This document shows, one piece after another, positions 18,064 through 27,390 of a stretch of DNA of 64,000 nt. Origin of the DNA: Bin87 sp965219925. GTDB lineage: Bacteria; Chloroflexota; Dehalococcoidia; Lucifugimonadales; UBA3495. Made by a program: the position numbers and the translations under genes. The DNA is taken from assembly GCA_965219925.1 (NCBI GenBank), contig OZ244795.1:1984001-2048000 (forward strand), in the 5' to 3' direction. Position 1 is the first letter of the stretch, and the number at the start of each line of letters is the position of its first letter. The notes beneath the pieces are model-generated. The model saw only the letters and a list, made by a program, of their open reading frames with translations, made no database searches and had not been told where the DNA came from.

Positions 18064-19014
18064 TTAGAGCGACTGGGCTACTTTGCCCAGCAGTGCGATG
18101 GTGCGTTCCATGGCCTCGGCGGGGTCGTCCCCGGCGGTGACCGGTGTTACCAGCAGTTCGGTCATGCCCATGTCAAGCATCGCCGTCATGCGCTCGCCGA
18201 CAGTGTCCTCGTCGCCGGTGAGAACGGTTGCTGAAATCATGGCGTCGCTCCAGGTTTCTTCCGCGGCTTCCGGGTATCCGGCGGCAGCCCACATCCGTTG
18301 GTAAAAGGGCAGACGCGGGTAGTTGGATAGCTGCTGCTGGACGGCCAGGCGGATTTCGTCGGGGTTGTCGTGGATGCAGACCGGGGCGTGGGCGATGAGC
18401 GGCGGCGTTTCCCTGCCGGTTGAGTCAGAGCCGCGGCGCATGGCCGGTAATGCGGTGTCGCGCAGGTACTCGGCGGGAGAAACCCAGCTGATGGCGCCGT
18501 CCGCCTCTGCGCCACACAACTCAAAGGAACCTTCCTGCAAGGCCGAGGCCATAACCGGGACGTTGACCGGCTGAGGGATGCTGGCGTGGGCGGTGTATTC
18601 CTGGCCGTCAAAATCGACCGAGCCGGTATGCAGCAGCGCCCGCAGGATTTGCAGGTACTCCCGCAAGTTGGTCAAAGGGGCGCGCAGGTTGAAACCGAAC
18701 ATGGAGCGCATGGCTGGCCGGTGGCTGGGGCCGACGCCCAACCGGAAACGACCGGGAGCCAGCTGGTCGATCACCTGAACCTGTTGGGCAGTAACTATCG
18801 GGTGCCGGGGGTAGGTGGGCGTGATTGAGGTACCGAAGTGGATGTTGTCGGTCTGGACGGAAGCGGCTGCGAAGAGGGTGAGCGCATCGAGGCCGGTCCC
18901 GCCCGTGGTCAGCCAGGTCGCGTTGACCCCAGCGGCTTCAGCCCGTCGCATCAGGTCCAGGGATGCCTCGGCGTTGGCAGCGCCGGCGTGCAGTCCGATT
19001 CGTTTGGTGGGCAT
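18064..19014 (-). CDS. Luciferase-like F420-dependent oxidoreductase
   Basis: A 316-residue LLM-class enzyme. Seen: RIGLHAGAANAEASLDLMRRAEAAG, TLFAAASVQTDNIHFGTSITPTYPRHP, APGRFRLGVGPSHRPAM and PVNVPVMASALQEGSFELCGAEADG. These match the F420-dependent (MSMEG-type/mer-like) branch. GAGG lies seven bases before ATG 19014, so the longer in-frame extension is not needed. It is 36 bases upstream of the next LLM gene, so the two form a pair. Substrate unknown. Confidence 0.86.
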   Translation of the reverse strand: MPTKRIGLHAGAANAEASLDLMRRAEAAGVNATWLTTGGTGLDALTLFAAASVQTDNIHFGTSITPTYPRHPIVTAQQVQVIDQLAPGRFRLGVGPSHRPAMRSMFGFNLRAPLTNLREYLQILRALLHTGSVDFDGQEYTAHASIPQPVNVPVMASALQEGSFELCGAEADGAISWVSPAEYLRDTALPAMRRGSDSTGRETPPLIAHAPVCIHDNPDEIRLAVQQQLSNYPRLPFYQRMWAAAGYPEAAEETWSDAMISATVLTGDEDTVGERMTAMLDMGMTELLVTPVTAGDDPAEAMERTIALLGKVAQSL

Positions 19015-19109
19015 AACGATACCTCGCTTACGCAATTACAGGTCGGATGTGAATGTTGCTTTATCCTAACACTGCACGCCGAATTTGTAGAGGAATTCGC
19101 ACCTGGCGC

Positions 19110-19231
19110 CAGGGTCTTTCCAAAGTCCTTTAACACCCGCTCATGGTGAGCTTGTCGAACCATCGACGACCGTCCTTCGACAGGCTCAGGACGAGCGGGT
19201 GGTTAATTCCCACTACTTTGGAAAGACCCTG
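19110..19231. mobile_element. MITE-like palindromic element, CAGGGCCTTTTCAAAG type, 122 bp
   Basis: Left end CAGGGTCTTTCCAAAGT, right end ACTTTGGAAAGACCCTG, nearly perfect inverted repeats. The core is CCGCTCATGGTGAGC...CTCAGGACGAGCGGG. Flanking 9-mers are ACCTGGCGC (19101-19109) and ACCCGGCGC (19232-19240). Same length as the 10264 copy. Confidence 0.8.
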
Positions 19232-19268
19232 ACCCGGCGCATCACCATCGCTTGGGCAATTGTGGTGA

Positions 19269-20573
19269 TCAGGCCTCGCCGACGCCCGCCGCGTAGTCGG
19301 CGCCGATATGACCGGCGGCTTCGAATTCAGCGCATTCCGCGGCGGAATAGCCCAGCAGTGTCCGATAGACATAATCGTTATCCTGCCCCAGCATTACCGG
19401 GCCCCGCCGGATTCCCAACGGCGTTTCCGACATTTTGTACAGGGCACCGTGGTAAAGGTGTGTACCGCAATCGGCCTGGGAGGCGGGTTGGAAGAACTGC
19501 CGGTTTTGGATGTGCGGATCGGCGAACGCATCGACCTGGTTCATTACGGCGCCGGCCGGAACGCCGGCCCGCTGCAGGATGTTCATGGCGTCGGTGGGAG
19601 ATTGGGTATTGGTCCAGGCGACGATGCGCGGGTCAATTTCGTCCTGCCGGGCCAGGCGGGCGGCGGCGTCCTGCAACCCGGGGTCGGAGGCCAGTTCGGG
19701 ACTCCCGATTACGGTGCAGAGGTCCTGCCATTGCTGCCGGTCATACACGGTAATGACGATCCAACGATCGTTGCCGGCGCACGGGTAGCAGTTTTGCAAT
19801 GCCGTGGGGTGCCGGTTGCCCAGCGTTTCATGGGTGCGGCCATTCGTCACGTAGTCCATGTAATATTCGCCCAGGAACGGAAACACGTTCTCAGCCTGGC
19901 CCAGTTCGACGAGCTGACCCTCGCCGGTGCGCTTGCGGTGGCGAAGGGCGGCCAGGACTGCGAACGCACCCTGCACGCCGGCGGCTGCGTCGGACATGAG
20001 CACAGTGGTGTTGTATGAAGGGTCGGTATCGGTGTAGCCGCGGAGTTGGGTGTGGCCGACCACGCCTTCAATATGGACCCCGTGGGCGCGGTAGTCACGG
20101 TAGGGGCCGGTACTGCCGTAGGCGGGCATCCGGAGCATGATGAAATCGTCTTTAACGGCCTTCAGAGACTCGTAGGATATGCCCAGCTTCTCCATGGTTT
20201 CGGTGGGGTTGTTTTCTATCAGCACGTCGCTGATTGACACCAGGCGGTCGAAAATCTCGCGGCCGCCGGGTTCCAGGAGGTTGACAGTCATGCTGCGCTT
20301 GTTGCGAGCGTGGGAGTTGAACATGGGGGAGCGGTTGAAGGGGCGTTCGCCGGGAACGCGGTCGGGTACGCCGCCAGAGTAAAGGGGCAGGTTGTCGATC
20401 ACGGCCTGGGGCGGGTGAGGCGCGGCGCCCCTGGTGAGCGGAACGAAGGTGTTGGTGGACTCAACCCGGATAACCTCGGCGCCCAGGTCCGCCAGGAAAG
20501 AACCGCAGTACGGGCCGGCCCAGACTACGGTTATTTCCAGGACGCGCAGGCCCGTCAGTGGCAGTTGAGGCAT
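19269..20573 (-). CDS. Type III (CaiB/BaiF) CoA transferase, first of a pair
   Basis: A 434-residue family III CoA transferase: LPLTGLRVLEITVVWAGPYC, LADLGAEVIRVES, LIENNPTETMEKLGISYE and GSTGPYRDYRAHGVHIEG. At the place of the nucleophilic Asp of formyl-CoA transferase (the PGFD segment), this protein reads AHGV, so the usual Asp is not visible. The frame extends upstream to 20792, but that part overlaps the neighbouring gene. ATG 20573 has AGGAG before it. The partner gene stops seven bases upstream, so the two are surely cotranscribed and may form a heteromer. Confidence 0.87.
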   Translation of the reverse strand: MPQLPLTGLRVLEITVVWAGPYCGSFLADLGAEVIRVESTNTFVPLTRGAAPHPPQAVIDNLPLYSGGVPDRVPGERPFNRSPMFNSHARNKRSMTVNLLEPGGREIFDRLVSISDVLIENNPTETMEKLGISYESLKAVKDDFIMLRMPAYGSTGPYRDYRAHGVHIEGVVGHTQLRGYTDTDPSYNTTVLMSDAAAGVQGAFAVLAALRHRKRTGEGQLVELGQAENVFPFLGEYYMDYVTNGRTHETLGNRHPTALQNCYPCAGNDRWIVITVYDRQQWQDLCTVIGSPELASDPGLQDAAARLARQDEIDPRIVAWTNTQSPTDAMNILQRAGVPAGAVMNQVDAFADPHIQNRQFFQPASQADCGTHLYHGALYKMSETPLGIRRGPVMLGQDNDYVYRTLLGYSAAECAEFEAAGHIGADYAAGVGEA

Positions 20574-20580
20574 GAAAAGG

Positions 20581-21849
20581 CTACTCCTGGTTTGACTTTC
20601 CTCGCAATACGACTCCACGGCTCTCCATCTCCGCGATCTGCGGCTCGTCGAATCCCAATTCGCCAAGTACGTGCCCGGTGTGTTGCCCGAGCATCGGGGC
20701 CGGATACCGGAGTTGCCAAGGAGACTTTTCCATGATGAACGGACGCCCCGGGTAACGCAGGCGGCCAGATTCCGGATGGTCGATTTCAGCAAAAGCGCCG
20801 CGGGAATTGAACGACGGATCGGCGTCGATATCGGCCATCGAGTTGATGGGGCCGGACAACACGCGATGGGATTGGGCGGCCTGCCAGGCCTCGGCCCGGG
20901 TGAGATTCAGCAGCCACGGAAGAAAGTGCAGCGACTCAAACTCGTCCTGCAGGTGCGGGTTCCCCTGGGATTCGGGGTTGTTCCATCGTTCCTCGGTCAA
21001 TTCGGCGGGGTGCCCAAGCATTGCCACGGCCCGCGGGAAATACATGCGGCTGCCGTTGATCTGGAAGTAGCCGTCCGCGCAGGGGTACACCGCATTGGGA
21101 TAGCCGCCGGAGCCGCCGGACGCTGGGCGATGGCTCAACTCGCCAGTGTATTGATGCGCGAGCAGGGCGCTGCCGCGACGGTCCACTGAACCAAGCTGGG
21201 TTTCCAGAATCGATACGTCGATGTGTTGGCTGGGCGGCGAGTCGTCGGTGGCGTCGTCGGACGCAGATTGAAAGGAACCGGCCAGGCAGGCGCCCATGGT
21301 GGCAACCGCGGCGACGGCCCCGGCCTGGTAGAGACCGACATTCCCGCCCAGTTTGATGGGTTCGCGGTCGGCCAGGCCGGTGGAGTGCATCTCGCCACCC
21401 ATGCCGTAGAAGATGATCTCTGACCCGAGATAGTCGCGGTACGGGCCGTTCTGTCCGAAGTTGGAAATGCTGGTGTAAATGAGATCAGGATTGAGGCTAA
21501 TCAGTTGCCGGTATCCAATCCCGAGGCGGTCGGCAACGCCCGGCCGGAAATTTTCGACGATGATGTCGGCCCATCGTACCAGCGGGGCGATGACATCCGG
21601 CGCGCCATCGGATTTCAGGTCGACGACGATGCCGCGTTTGTTGGTGTTGAGGTGCAGGAATAGCCCGCTCTTTTCCTGATGCGGAACATCCTGGGGGAAT
21701 GGGCCACGCCGCCGCGCTCCGTCACCCCTGGGTGGTTCGACTTTGATAACGTCGGCGCCATAATCGGCCAGGAGTTTGGTGCAATAGGGGCCAGCGACGT
21801 AATGGGTGAAGTCGAGGACTTTGAGGCCGGTCAGCGCTCCGTCGGGCAT
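20581..21849 (-). CDS. Type III (CaiB/BaiF) CoA transferase, second of a pair
   Basis: A 422-residue family III CoA transferase: LTGLKVLDFTHYVAGPYCTKLLADYGADVIKVEPP (split in the fold as the nucleotide-binding N-terminus), IIVENFRPGVADRLGIGY, FGQNGPYRDYLGSEIIFYGMGG. The residue aligned with the catalytic Asp of Frc appears to be Glu in GSEI. ATG 21849 follows directly on the repeat-rich gap upstream. Together with the luciferase-like enzymes downstream this resembles a catabolic cassette for an acid that is activated as its CoA thioester. The substrate is not deducible. Confidence 0.88.
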   Translation of the reverse strand: MPDGALTGLKVLDFTHYVAGPYCTKLLADYGADVIKVEPPRGDGARRRGPFPQDVPHQEKSGLFLHLNTNKRGIVVDLKSDGAPDVIAPLVRWADIIVENFRPGVADRLGIGYRQLISLNPDLIYTSISNFGQNGPYRDYLGSEIIFYGMGGEMHSTGLADREPIKLGGNVGLYQAGAVAAVATMGACLAGSFQSASDDATDDSPPSQHIDVSILETQLGSVDRRGSALLAHQYTGELSHRPASGGSGGYPNAVYPCADGYFQINGSRMYFPRAVAMLGHPAELTEERWNNPESQGNPHLQDEFESLHFLPWLLNLTRAEAWQAAQSHRVLSGPINSMADIDADPSFNSRGAFAEIDHPESGRLRYPGRPFIMEKSPWQLRYPAPMLGQHTGHVLGELGFDEPQIAEMESRGVVLRGKSNQE

Positions 21850-21928
21850 AGTTTTTCATCCTGCCGCCGTTGCGGTGCGATGGGATACAATTGCATAAAT
21901 CACCCGGTGGGTCAACCTGGATTTGCCG

Positions 21929-22120
21929 CTCACGCGTACCCACTTTGTCAAACCAAACCAGCCTACTGTCATTGCGAGGAGCGCAGCCGCTCATGGTGAG
22001 CCTGTCGAACCACGTGGCAATCTCGTTGAGGCTGAGCACACGACGGCGAACCATCATTGCTAGGGCGCCGAGATTGCCACGCTGCACTCGCAATGACAGA
22101 TTAAAGTGGGTACGCGTGAG
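21929..22120. mobile_element. MITE-like palindromic element, CTCACGCG type, 192 bp, perfect 10-bp target duplication
   Basis: Left end CTCACGCGTACCCACTTT, right end AAAGTGGGTACGCGTGAG, a perfect inverted repeat. The direct 10-mer GGATTTGCCG is present on both sides (21919-21928 and 22121-22130). The left arm carries the CATGGTGAGCCTGTCGAAC module at the same core position as the 6806 copy, so the two share a sub-lineage. The gap 21850-22237 otherwise shows no gene. Confidence 0.88.
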
Positions 22121-22237
22121 GGATTTGCCGTTGATGGTTGGCTCAGCGTCCGTCCTGGCCTAGCCTAACGACCGGGTCGCAGAAGTGGCGGGGATGGTCG
22201 CGCTCCAGGGCTGGATCGGATTGATGAGGTTGAGGCG

Positions 22238-22705
22238 ATGCCAACGTTCGAGTACTCGGCAATAGTGCCCTGTGCGCCGTTAGCGGCGTGGGCCGCGGTA
22301 ACAGACTTCCCGAGCCGGCCGGTGCATTCTAGAAGATATCGCCGCGCCGATCTGCCGGACGGAGTCGTGCTTGAGCCGGGGAATCGTCTCAACCTGCAGA
22401 TCGGGCGCGATCGATTCACCAGCGTCGTGATGCGGGCGGAACCGCCGGCTTTCCTCTGTCACCGCACCACCGGGCCGGGGTTCTGGTGCGAATATTCGTA
22501 CAATTTACGGGAATGCAATGACGGTGATCCCGGATACACGTCGGATGACCCCGGCAACGCGTTTTTGACGGTGACCGTAGAATACGGCGGGTGGTTGGGC
22601 AGATTGGTCGCGAATCTCAGGCCCGGAGCGTGCCGCCGTTACGTGGCGGATGAGGTGAATGCTATCGTGTCGGCAGCCGGGTCGGTCATGGCGGAACCCG
22701 TTTAG
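22238..22705 (+). CDS. SRPBCC (START/Bet v 1-like) family protein
   Basis: A 155-residue single-domain protein. The start FEYSAIVPCAPLAAWAAVTDFPSRP has the strand-helix pattern of polyketide cyclase/SRPBCC proteins, followed by GNRLNLQIGRDRF, an acidic loop and a C-terminal helix (VADEVNAIVSAAGS). Such proteins bind hydrophobic ligands. The specific role is unknown. GAGG is present before ATG 22238. It stands alone between two mobile elements. Confidence 0.7.
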   Translation: MPTFEYSAIVPCAPLAAWAAVTDFPSRPVHSRRYRRADLPDGVVLEPGNRLNLQIGRDRFTSVVMRAEPPAFLCHRTTGPGFWCEYSYNLRECNDGDPGYTSDDPGNAFLTVTVEYGGWLGRLVANLRPGACRRYVADEVNAIVSAAGSVMAEPV

Positions 22706-22721
22706 CGGGCATGGCGGGGGG

Positions 22722-22866
22722 CAGGGCCTTTCGGTTTTCCTCATGTCATTGCGAGCGCAGCGTGGCAATCGCGTCGCCGTAGCAATGATGGTTCCCCGGC
22801 ACGTGCTCAACCTCAACGAGATTGCCACGTCGCTGCGCTCCTCGCAATGACAACCGAATGACCCTG
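22722..22866. mobile_element. MITE-like palindromic element, CAGGG/TTCGGTT type, 145 bp, perfect 10-bp target duplication
   Basis: Left end CAGGGCCTTTCGGTTTTCC, right end AACCGAATGACCCTG. The 10-mer TGGCGGGGGG is directly repeated at 22712-22721 and 22867-22876. The length (145 bp) equals that of the nested copy at 63739-63883. Confidence 0.88.
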
Positions 22867-22922
22867 TGGCGGGGGGATAGTAAACTGGCGTTGCCGCGAC
22901 ACAATAATTATGGAGGATCCTG

Positions 22923-25007
22923 ATGGCTCAAATGGAAGGCCCGGCGGCTCCGGTCGCACCACAACGGTCCCATACGATTTCGGTTCACGGCGATGAACGC
23001 CATGATCCCTGGTTTTGGCTGCGGGACCAGGAAGACCCCGAAACCATGGAGTACCTGAAAGCGGAAAACGCCCATACGGAAAGGTATCTGGACCCCCTGC
23101 AAGGGCTGCAGGATCGGGTTTACGCCGAGATTCGAGGGCGCATCAAGGAAGACGACAACACAGTGCCCGAGAAAGACGGCGAATATTTTTACTACGTGCG
23201 ATTTGAAGAGGGAGGTCAATATCCCATTTACTGCCGGCGTCACGGCAGCCCGGACGGGCCCGAGACGGTATTGCTGGACGTAAACCGGTTGGCGGAGGGT
23301 CAGGACTATACCCGGGTGGGGGCATTTAGCAACAGTCCGGACCATAAGCTGGTTGCTTATGGGGTCGATTTCGACGGGTCGGAACAGTTCACGATCCGAG
23401 TGCTGGACCTGGAATCGGGTGAGACCCTGCTTGACGCCATTCCGGGCGCCTACTACAGCCTGGAATGGGCCAACGACAACCGGACGTTTTACTACTCGAT
23501 GCTCGACGAGCATCACCGGCCGGTGAGCGTCCATCGGCACGAACTGGGAGCCGATCCAACCGACGATCCGGAAGTGTATCACGAAGACGACCCCCGGTTT
23601 TTTGTTGGTTTGGGCAAGTCCAACAGCAACCGGTTTATCTACGTGGTGGCCGGGGGCAACAATATGTCGGAATGGCGGTTCCTGGATGCCAACGATACGG
23701 GCGGCGAACCGGCGCTGATAGAGGCCCGAGCAACCGATTTTGAATACGATGTGATCGATCACGGCGACCGGTTTTTCATCCGGCACAATGGCAACGGAGC
23801 CCGCGATTTCCAGTTGGCTACCGCTCCCATCGCCGACCCGGGCTGGGCGAATTGGACCGGGTTCATGGAGCATGTGCCGGGACGTCCGTTACTGGACATC
23901 GACGCGTATAGCGGCCACCTGGTGGTGGCATGTCGCCAGGACGGCTTGCCGCAGGTGATGGTGATGCGGCTATCGGATGGCGACGTTCACTATGTTGAAG
24001 GGATTGATGAGGACGACTTTGCCATGTCGCCGAGGGGAGGCCGGGAATTTGATACGACGTCGTTGCGGTTTGGCTACACATCATTGAAAACGCCAGCGGC
24101 GGTGTACGATTACGACATGGACTCGCGGGAGAGCGTGCTGCGAAAACAGCAGGAAATACCCTCCGGGTACGATGCCGACCAGTACGAAACCCGAAGAATC
24201 TGGGCCACCGCCCGCGACGGCGCTGCGGTTCCCATCAGCCTGCTGATGCTGCGCGGCACACCCATCGACGGAACCGCTCCGCTGTACCTGTATGGCTACG
24301 GCAGCTACGGTTTGAACATGGAGGCCAGTTTCGGAATCTCCGCCCTTAGCCTGGTCAATCGAGGTTTCGTTTTCGCCATCGCCCACATTCGCGGCGGGAT
24401 GGAAATGGGGTGGGACTGGTATGAAAACGGGAAGCTGCTGCGAAAGCGCAACACCTTCCACGACTTTATCGACTGCGCCGAGCATCTAATCGCAGAGAGA
24501 TACACCTCAGCCGGTCGCATCGCGGCGGCGGGTGGCAGCGCCGGCGGGATGCTCATGGGCGCCGTGGTGAATGAACGGCCGGAATTGTTCGGCTGCGTGG
24601 TGGCGCACGTTCCCTTTGTCGATGTGCTGAACACGATGCTGGACGACACGTTGCCACTCACCACGATGGAGTACAACGAGTGGGGGAACCCCAACGACGC
24701 TGAGTATTATCACTACATGCGGACGTATTCACCTTACGACAACGTGTCGGAGCAGGCCTATCCGCCGATGCTGGTTACCGGCGGCATCAGTGACCCGAGG
24801 GTCACGTACTGGGAGCCCGCGAAATGGGTGGCCAAGCTGCGCGCCATGCGCACCGATCACAACCCGTTGCTGCTCAAGATTCACATGGATTCCGGGCACG
24901 CGGGAGCCTCGGGGCGGTTCGAGCGCATCAAGGAGGTGGCCGAGGAATATGCGTTCATCCTGAGCGCGATGGGGATGGCGGACTCTGGAGATGATGCGGG
25001 AGGCTAG
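22923..25007 (+). CDS. ptrB: Oligopeptidase B (S9A serine peptidase)
   Basis: A 694-residue prolyl-oligopeptidase-family enzyme that cleaves short peptides after basic residues in the cytosol. The N-terminal part starts HGDERHDPWFWLRD and forms the beta-propeller. The C-terminal catalytic domain shows YGYGSYG, the nucleophile GGSAGGML (Ser near 546), the Asp in GGISDPRVTYWEPAKW and the His in DSGHAGASGR. The segment RGGMEMGWDWYENGKLLRKRNTF is diagnostic for the OpdB branch. No signal peptide. GGAGG precedes ATG 22923. Single gene following a repeat element. Confidence 0.93.
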   Translation: MAQMEGPAAPVAPQRSHTISVHGDERHDPWFWLRDQEDPETMEYLKAENAHTERYLDPLQGLQDRVYAEIRGRIKEDDNTVPEKDGEYFYYVRFEEGGQYPIYCRRHGSPDGPETVLLDVNRLAEGQDYTRVGAFSNSPDHKLVAYGVDFDGSEQFTIRVLDLESGETLLDAIPGAYYSLEWANDNRTFYYSMLDEHHRPVSVHRHELGADPTDDPEVYHEDDPRFFVGLGKSNSNRFIYVVAGGNNMSEWRFLDANDTGGEPALIEARATDFEYDVIDHGDRFFIRHNGNGARDFQLATAPIADPGWANWTGFMEHVPGRPLLDIDAYSGHLVVACRQDGLPQVMVMRLSDGDVHYVEGIDEDDFAMSPRGGREFDTTSLRFGYTSLKTPAAVYDYDMDSRESVLRKQQEIPSGYDADQYETRRIWATARDGAAVPISLLMLRGTPIDGTAPLYLYGYGSYGLNMEASFGISALSLVNRGFVFAIAHIRGGMEMGWDWYENGKLLRKRNTFHDFIDCAEHLIAERYTSAGRIAAAGGSAGGMLMGAVVNERPELFGCVVAHVPFVDVLNTMLDDTLPLTTMEYNEWGNPNDAEYYHYMRTYSPYDNVSEQAYPPMLVTGGISDPRVTYWEPAKWVAKLRAMRTDHNPLLLKIHMDSGHAGASGRFERIKEVAEEYAFILSAMGMADSGDDAGG

Positions 25008-25134
25008 TAGTCCGAAATCTTTGTAATGATGGGTTGATTGGTACAGGGCCTTTCCCCGACCATACAGGGCTTTATGGAGACTATCGTCGAGCAATCTGGC
25101 ATTCCACACCCGTCATTTCAAGAATGTTGGTCTA

Positions 25135-25935
25135 CTAGAGTCCGATGAACCGGCGGGCGTTTTCGCCGAGGATGCCCTCTACTTGTGGCGACGTGAGGGG
25201 CAGCGACGCCAGGAAATCGGATTCGCTGGCCATGTCGGCGAGGGGGTAGTCGGTGCCGAAACAAACCTTGTGCGCGCCGTGTTTGTCGATGATGGCATGT
25301 ACAGTATCGGCGGTGAGTTCGCGCAGCGTGGGCGGCCAAGTAGTGTCCACCAGGATATTTTCCTGTCCCAGCAGGACTCTTTCCGCCTCGTCCAGCATGT
25401 AGAACCCTCCCAAATGGAGGGCGATGACCTTGAGCTTTGGGAACTGCCGCACGATGTTCATGATGCGCTCCGGAGCGGCGTACAGCGGAGCGTCGTCGCC
25501 GACGTGGGGGAGCCGGCCGGAGTGGATGGCCAGGGTCATGTCATCGCCCAGCTCCTCATAGACCGGGAACCACTGCGGGTCGTCCGGATAGAACCCGTTG
25601 ATCACCGGGTGCATCTTTATGCCCTTGACTCCGTTGGACCGCAGATGGCGAATTTCGGCAGCCTTGTCGGTCAGGTCGGGATGGACGGCGCCGAAGGGAA
25701 TCAGCATGTCATCGGCGATGGAGATCAGCCAGTCGTTGGCCGGGCGCACCTGGTCAGCGCGGATGGCAACGCCCAGCACGATGGACTTATCCACACCGGA
25801 GGCTGCCATGTGCGCCTTGATGCCGGCCACCGTGTTGGAGGCAATGGGAGCGAAGCCAAGGTCTGATTCCATGTTGTTTGCAACAGCATCGGCGATGCGG
25901 TCGGGCCAGATGTGAGTATGGACATCCACGCGCAT
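25135..25935 (-). CDS. Amidohydrolase family (PF04909) metal-dependent hydrolase
   Basis: A 266-residue TIM-barrel amidohydrolase. Metal-site motifs: DVHTHIWP at the N-terminus, GIKMHPVINGF, LAIHSGR, ALHLGG, and FGTDYPLAD near the end. The family covers decarboxylases (ACMSD, gamma-resorcylate) and lactonases. The reaction is not assignable. No Shine-Dalgarno sequence is visible before ATG 25935. A TATACT at 25966-25971 on this strand, overlapping the end of the upstream ankyrin gene, could be its -10 box. The gap 25008-25134 downstream shows nothing. Confidence 0.87.
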   Translation of the reverse strand: MRVDVHTHIWPDRIADAVANNMESDLGFAPIASNTVAGIKAHMAASGVDKSIVLGVAIRADQVRPANDWLISIADDMLIPFGAVHPDLTDKAAEIRHLRSNGVKGIKMHPVINGFYPDDPQWFPVYEELGDDMTLAIHSGRLPHVGDDAPLYAAPERIMNIVRQFPKLKVIALHLGGFYMLDEAERVLLGQENILVDTTWPPTLRELTADTVHAIIDKHGAHKVCFGTDYPLADMASESDFLASLPLTSPQVEGILGENARRFIGL

Positions 25936-25963
25936 TGGTCGAGTGTGGAGTGCTAAAATCGCT

Positions 25964-27202
25964 TCAGTATAGAGGGTTGAGTTCCGCGGTATCTATCCCC
26001 ATCGATGTAAGTGCTGCCTTGTTCTTTTCCGAGGTTTTACGATTTAGCATTTCCCTAGTGCTATCATGAACCCGGTTGCCAAGCATACCGGTAGGGTTAA
26101 GGGCTGTCATTTGGTTGAAAGTGAACCAGCACTCGTCCAAATCATCGTCGGCCAATTCTACGAAACGCTCAAGGTCTTTAATGGCGTCCGTGATATAGCC
26201 CATGGCTGCGTGTGCTAGTGCTCTTGTTTTGTATGGCTTCGCCAGACCAGGGTACAGGCTGACGGCTTCATTTGACATCTGTAATGCCGTTCCATGGTCT
26301 CCACTCATACAAGCAATTACGGCGGTTGAGTAAGTTTCCATCGCGGCAACCCATTTTTCTTCTTGTTCTTGTAGGTATGCGACAGTGGTGTGGTTTCGGA
26401 ACTGCACAGCAACACCGATAGGGGTAAGGCTATCATTATTCTCTGCAAACAGCGCAGAGCCATAATTTATCAGAGTTTCGATTACAGGCAAAGAATGGTT
26501 GTCTCGTGCTGCCGAATGCAAAGGCGTATTGCCATCGACGTTTCTAGCGTTTACATAACTGCCATATCTCAGGAGCGTTGCGATCAATTCAGGGTTTTGC
26601 GACCTTTGCGCTGCGAGGTGAAGAGAAATGTTCCCGTTATGGTTGGGAAGGTTGGGATTTGCCCCTCGCTGCACCAGTGCTTCAATGACTGCTGCACCGC
26701 AGTCTGCGCCTGCTGCCATGTGGATTGGCTTGTGATCGTGGTACACACTGTCGCTGTCGTTAATCTCCGGCACGTCGTCGAGAGCGGCAATTATGGTGGC
26801 ATCATCTTGGTCTCGCCAGAAGCTATAATCCCATAATTCGTGGCGGGGTGATGGTGGTGCATAGGTTTCGAATGCCTTCATCCCACCGCGGTTGATGAGC
26901 AATTGTACGAGATTTGGACTGGCGCAATCCTTCAATATTGTCATTTGGAACGGTGTTACGCCCTCCCTATCCCGGGAGACCGGATTTGCGCCAGAGTCCA
27001 GAAACGCTCTCGCCGCCACAACGTTATCGTTGAGAACGGCAATATGGAGGGGAGTCAAGCCTTGCGGAGGCATTGGCGCGTCAGGGTTTGCTCCTCTGCG
27101 GATGGCTGTTTGGATAGCTTCTCCGTTGCGGTCGCTGGCGGCCAATTGGTGGAGACTAGGCATATCGTTGGGACCTAGCATCGAGCGCACCCAATCGCGC
27201 AT
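25964..27202 (-). CDS. Ankyrin-repeat protein with a TPR-like C-terminal part
   Basis: A 412-residue protein with ankyrin repeats between about 15 and 275 (GLTPLHIAVLNDN, GVTPFQMTILKD, HKPIHMAAGAD, GNISLHLAAQRS, GNTPLHSAARDN, SLTPIGVAVQ). Two TPR-like helices follow at about 280-345 (ALQMSNEAVSLYPGLAKPYKTRALAHAAMGYITDAIKD). No signal peptide. AGGAGG precedes ATG 27202. The reading frame looks more AT-rich than its neighbours, which may mean later acquisition. Ankyrin proteins mediate protein-protein contacts and are frequent in host-associated bacteria, but one copy does not show such a lifestyle. Confidence 0.85.
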   Translation of the reverse strand: MRDWVRSMLGPNDMPSLHQLAASDRNGEAIQTAIRRGANPDAPMPPQGLTPLHIAVLNDNVVAARAFLDSGANPVSRDREGVTPFQMTILKDCASPNLVQLLINRGGMKAFETYAPPSPRHELWDYSFWRDQDDATIIAALDDVPEINDSDSVYHDHKPIHMAAGADCGAAVIEALVQRGANPNLPNHNGNISLHLAAQRSQNPELIATLLRYGSYVNARNVDGNTPLHSAARDNHSLPVIETLINYGSALFAENNDSLTPIGVAVQFRNHTTVAYLQEQEEKWVAAMETYSTAVIACMSGDHGTALQMSNEAVSLYPGLAKPYKTRALAHAAMGYITDAIKDLERFVELADDDLDECWFTFNQMTALNPTGMLGNRVHDSTREMLNRKTSEKNKAALTSMGIDTAELNPLY

Positions 27203-27390
27203 GGTGTTCCTCCTGATTTGTTACCAACAATGAATATGGCCGACGGTGCCCGAAGCGTCAACCTACGGGCGTTCGGATAGTAGCGACCGAGCGATATTGA
27301 GTTCTGTAAATTTTACGAGACTGGTGCAGAAAGAGGATTAGCGGCTATGCTATCATGTTTGACGATATTCTAGTCGAACTGTTGTGACCG

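Noticed and set aside
27203..27390. Trp attenuator or leader peptide before trpD
   Set aside because: No small ORF with Trp codons and no hairpin followed by a T-run was found.
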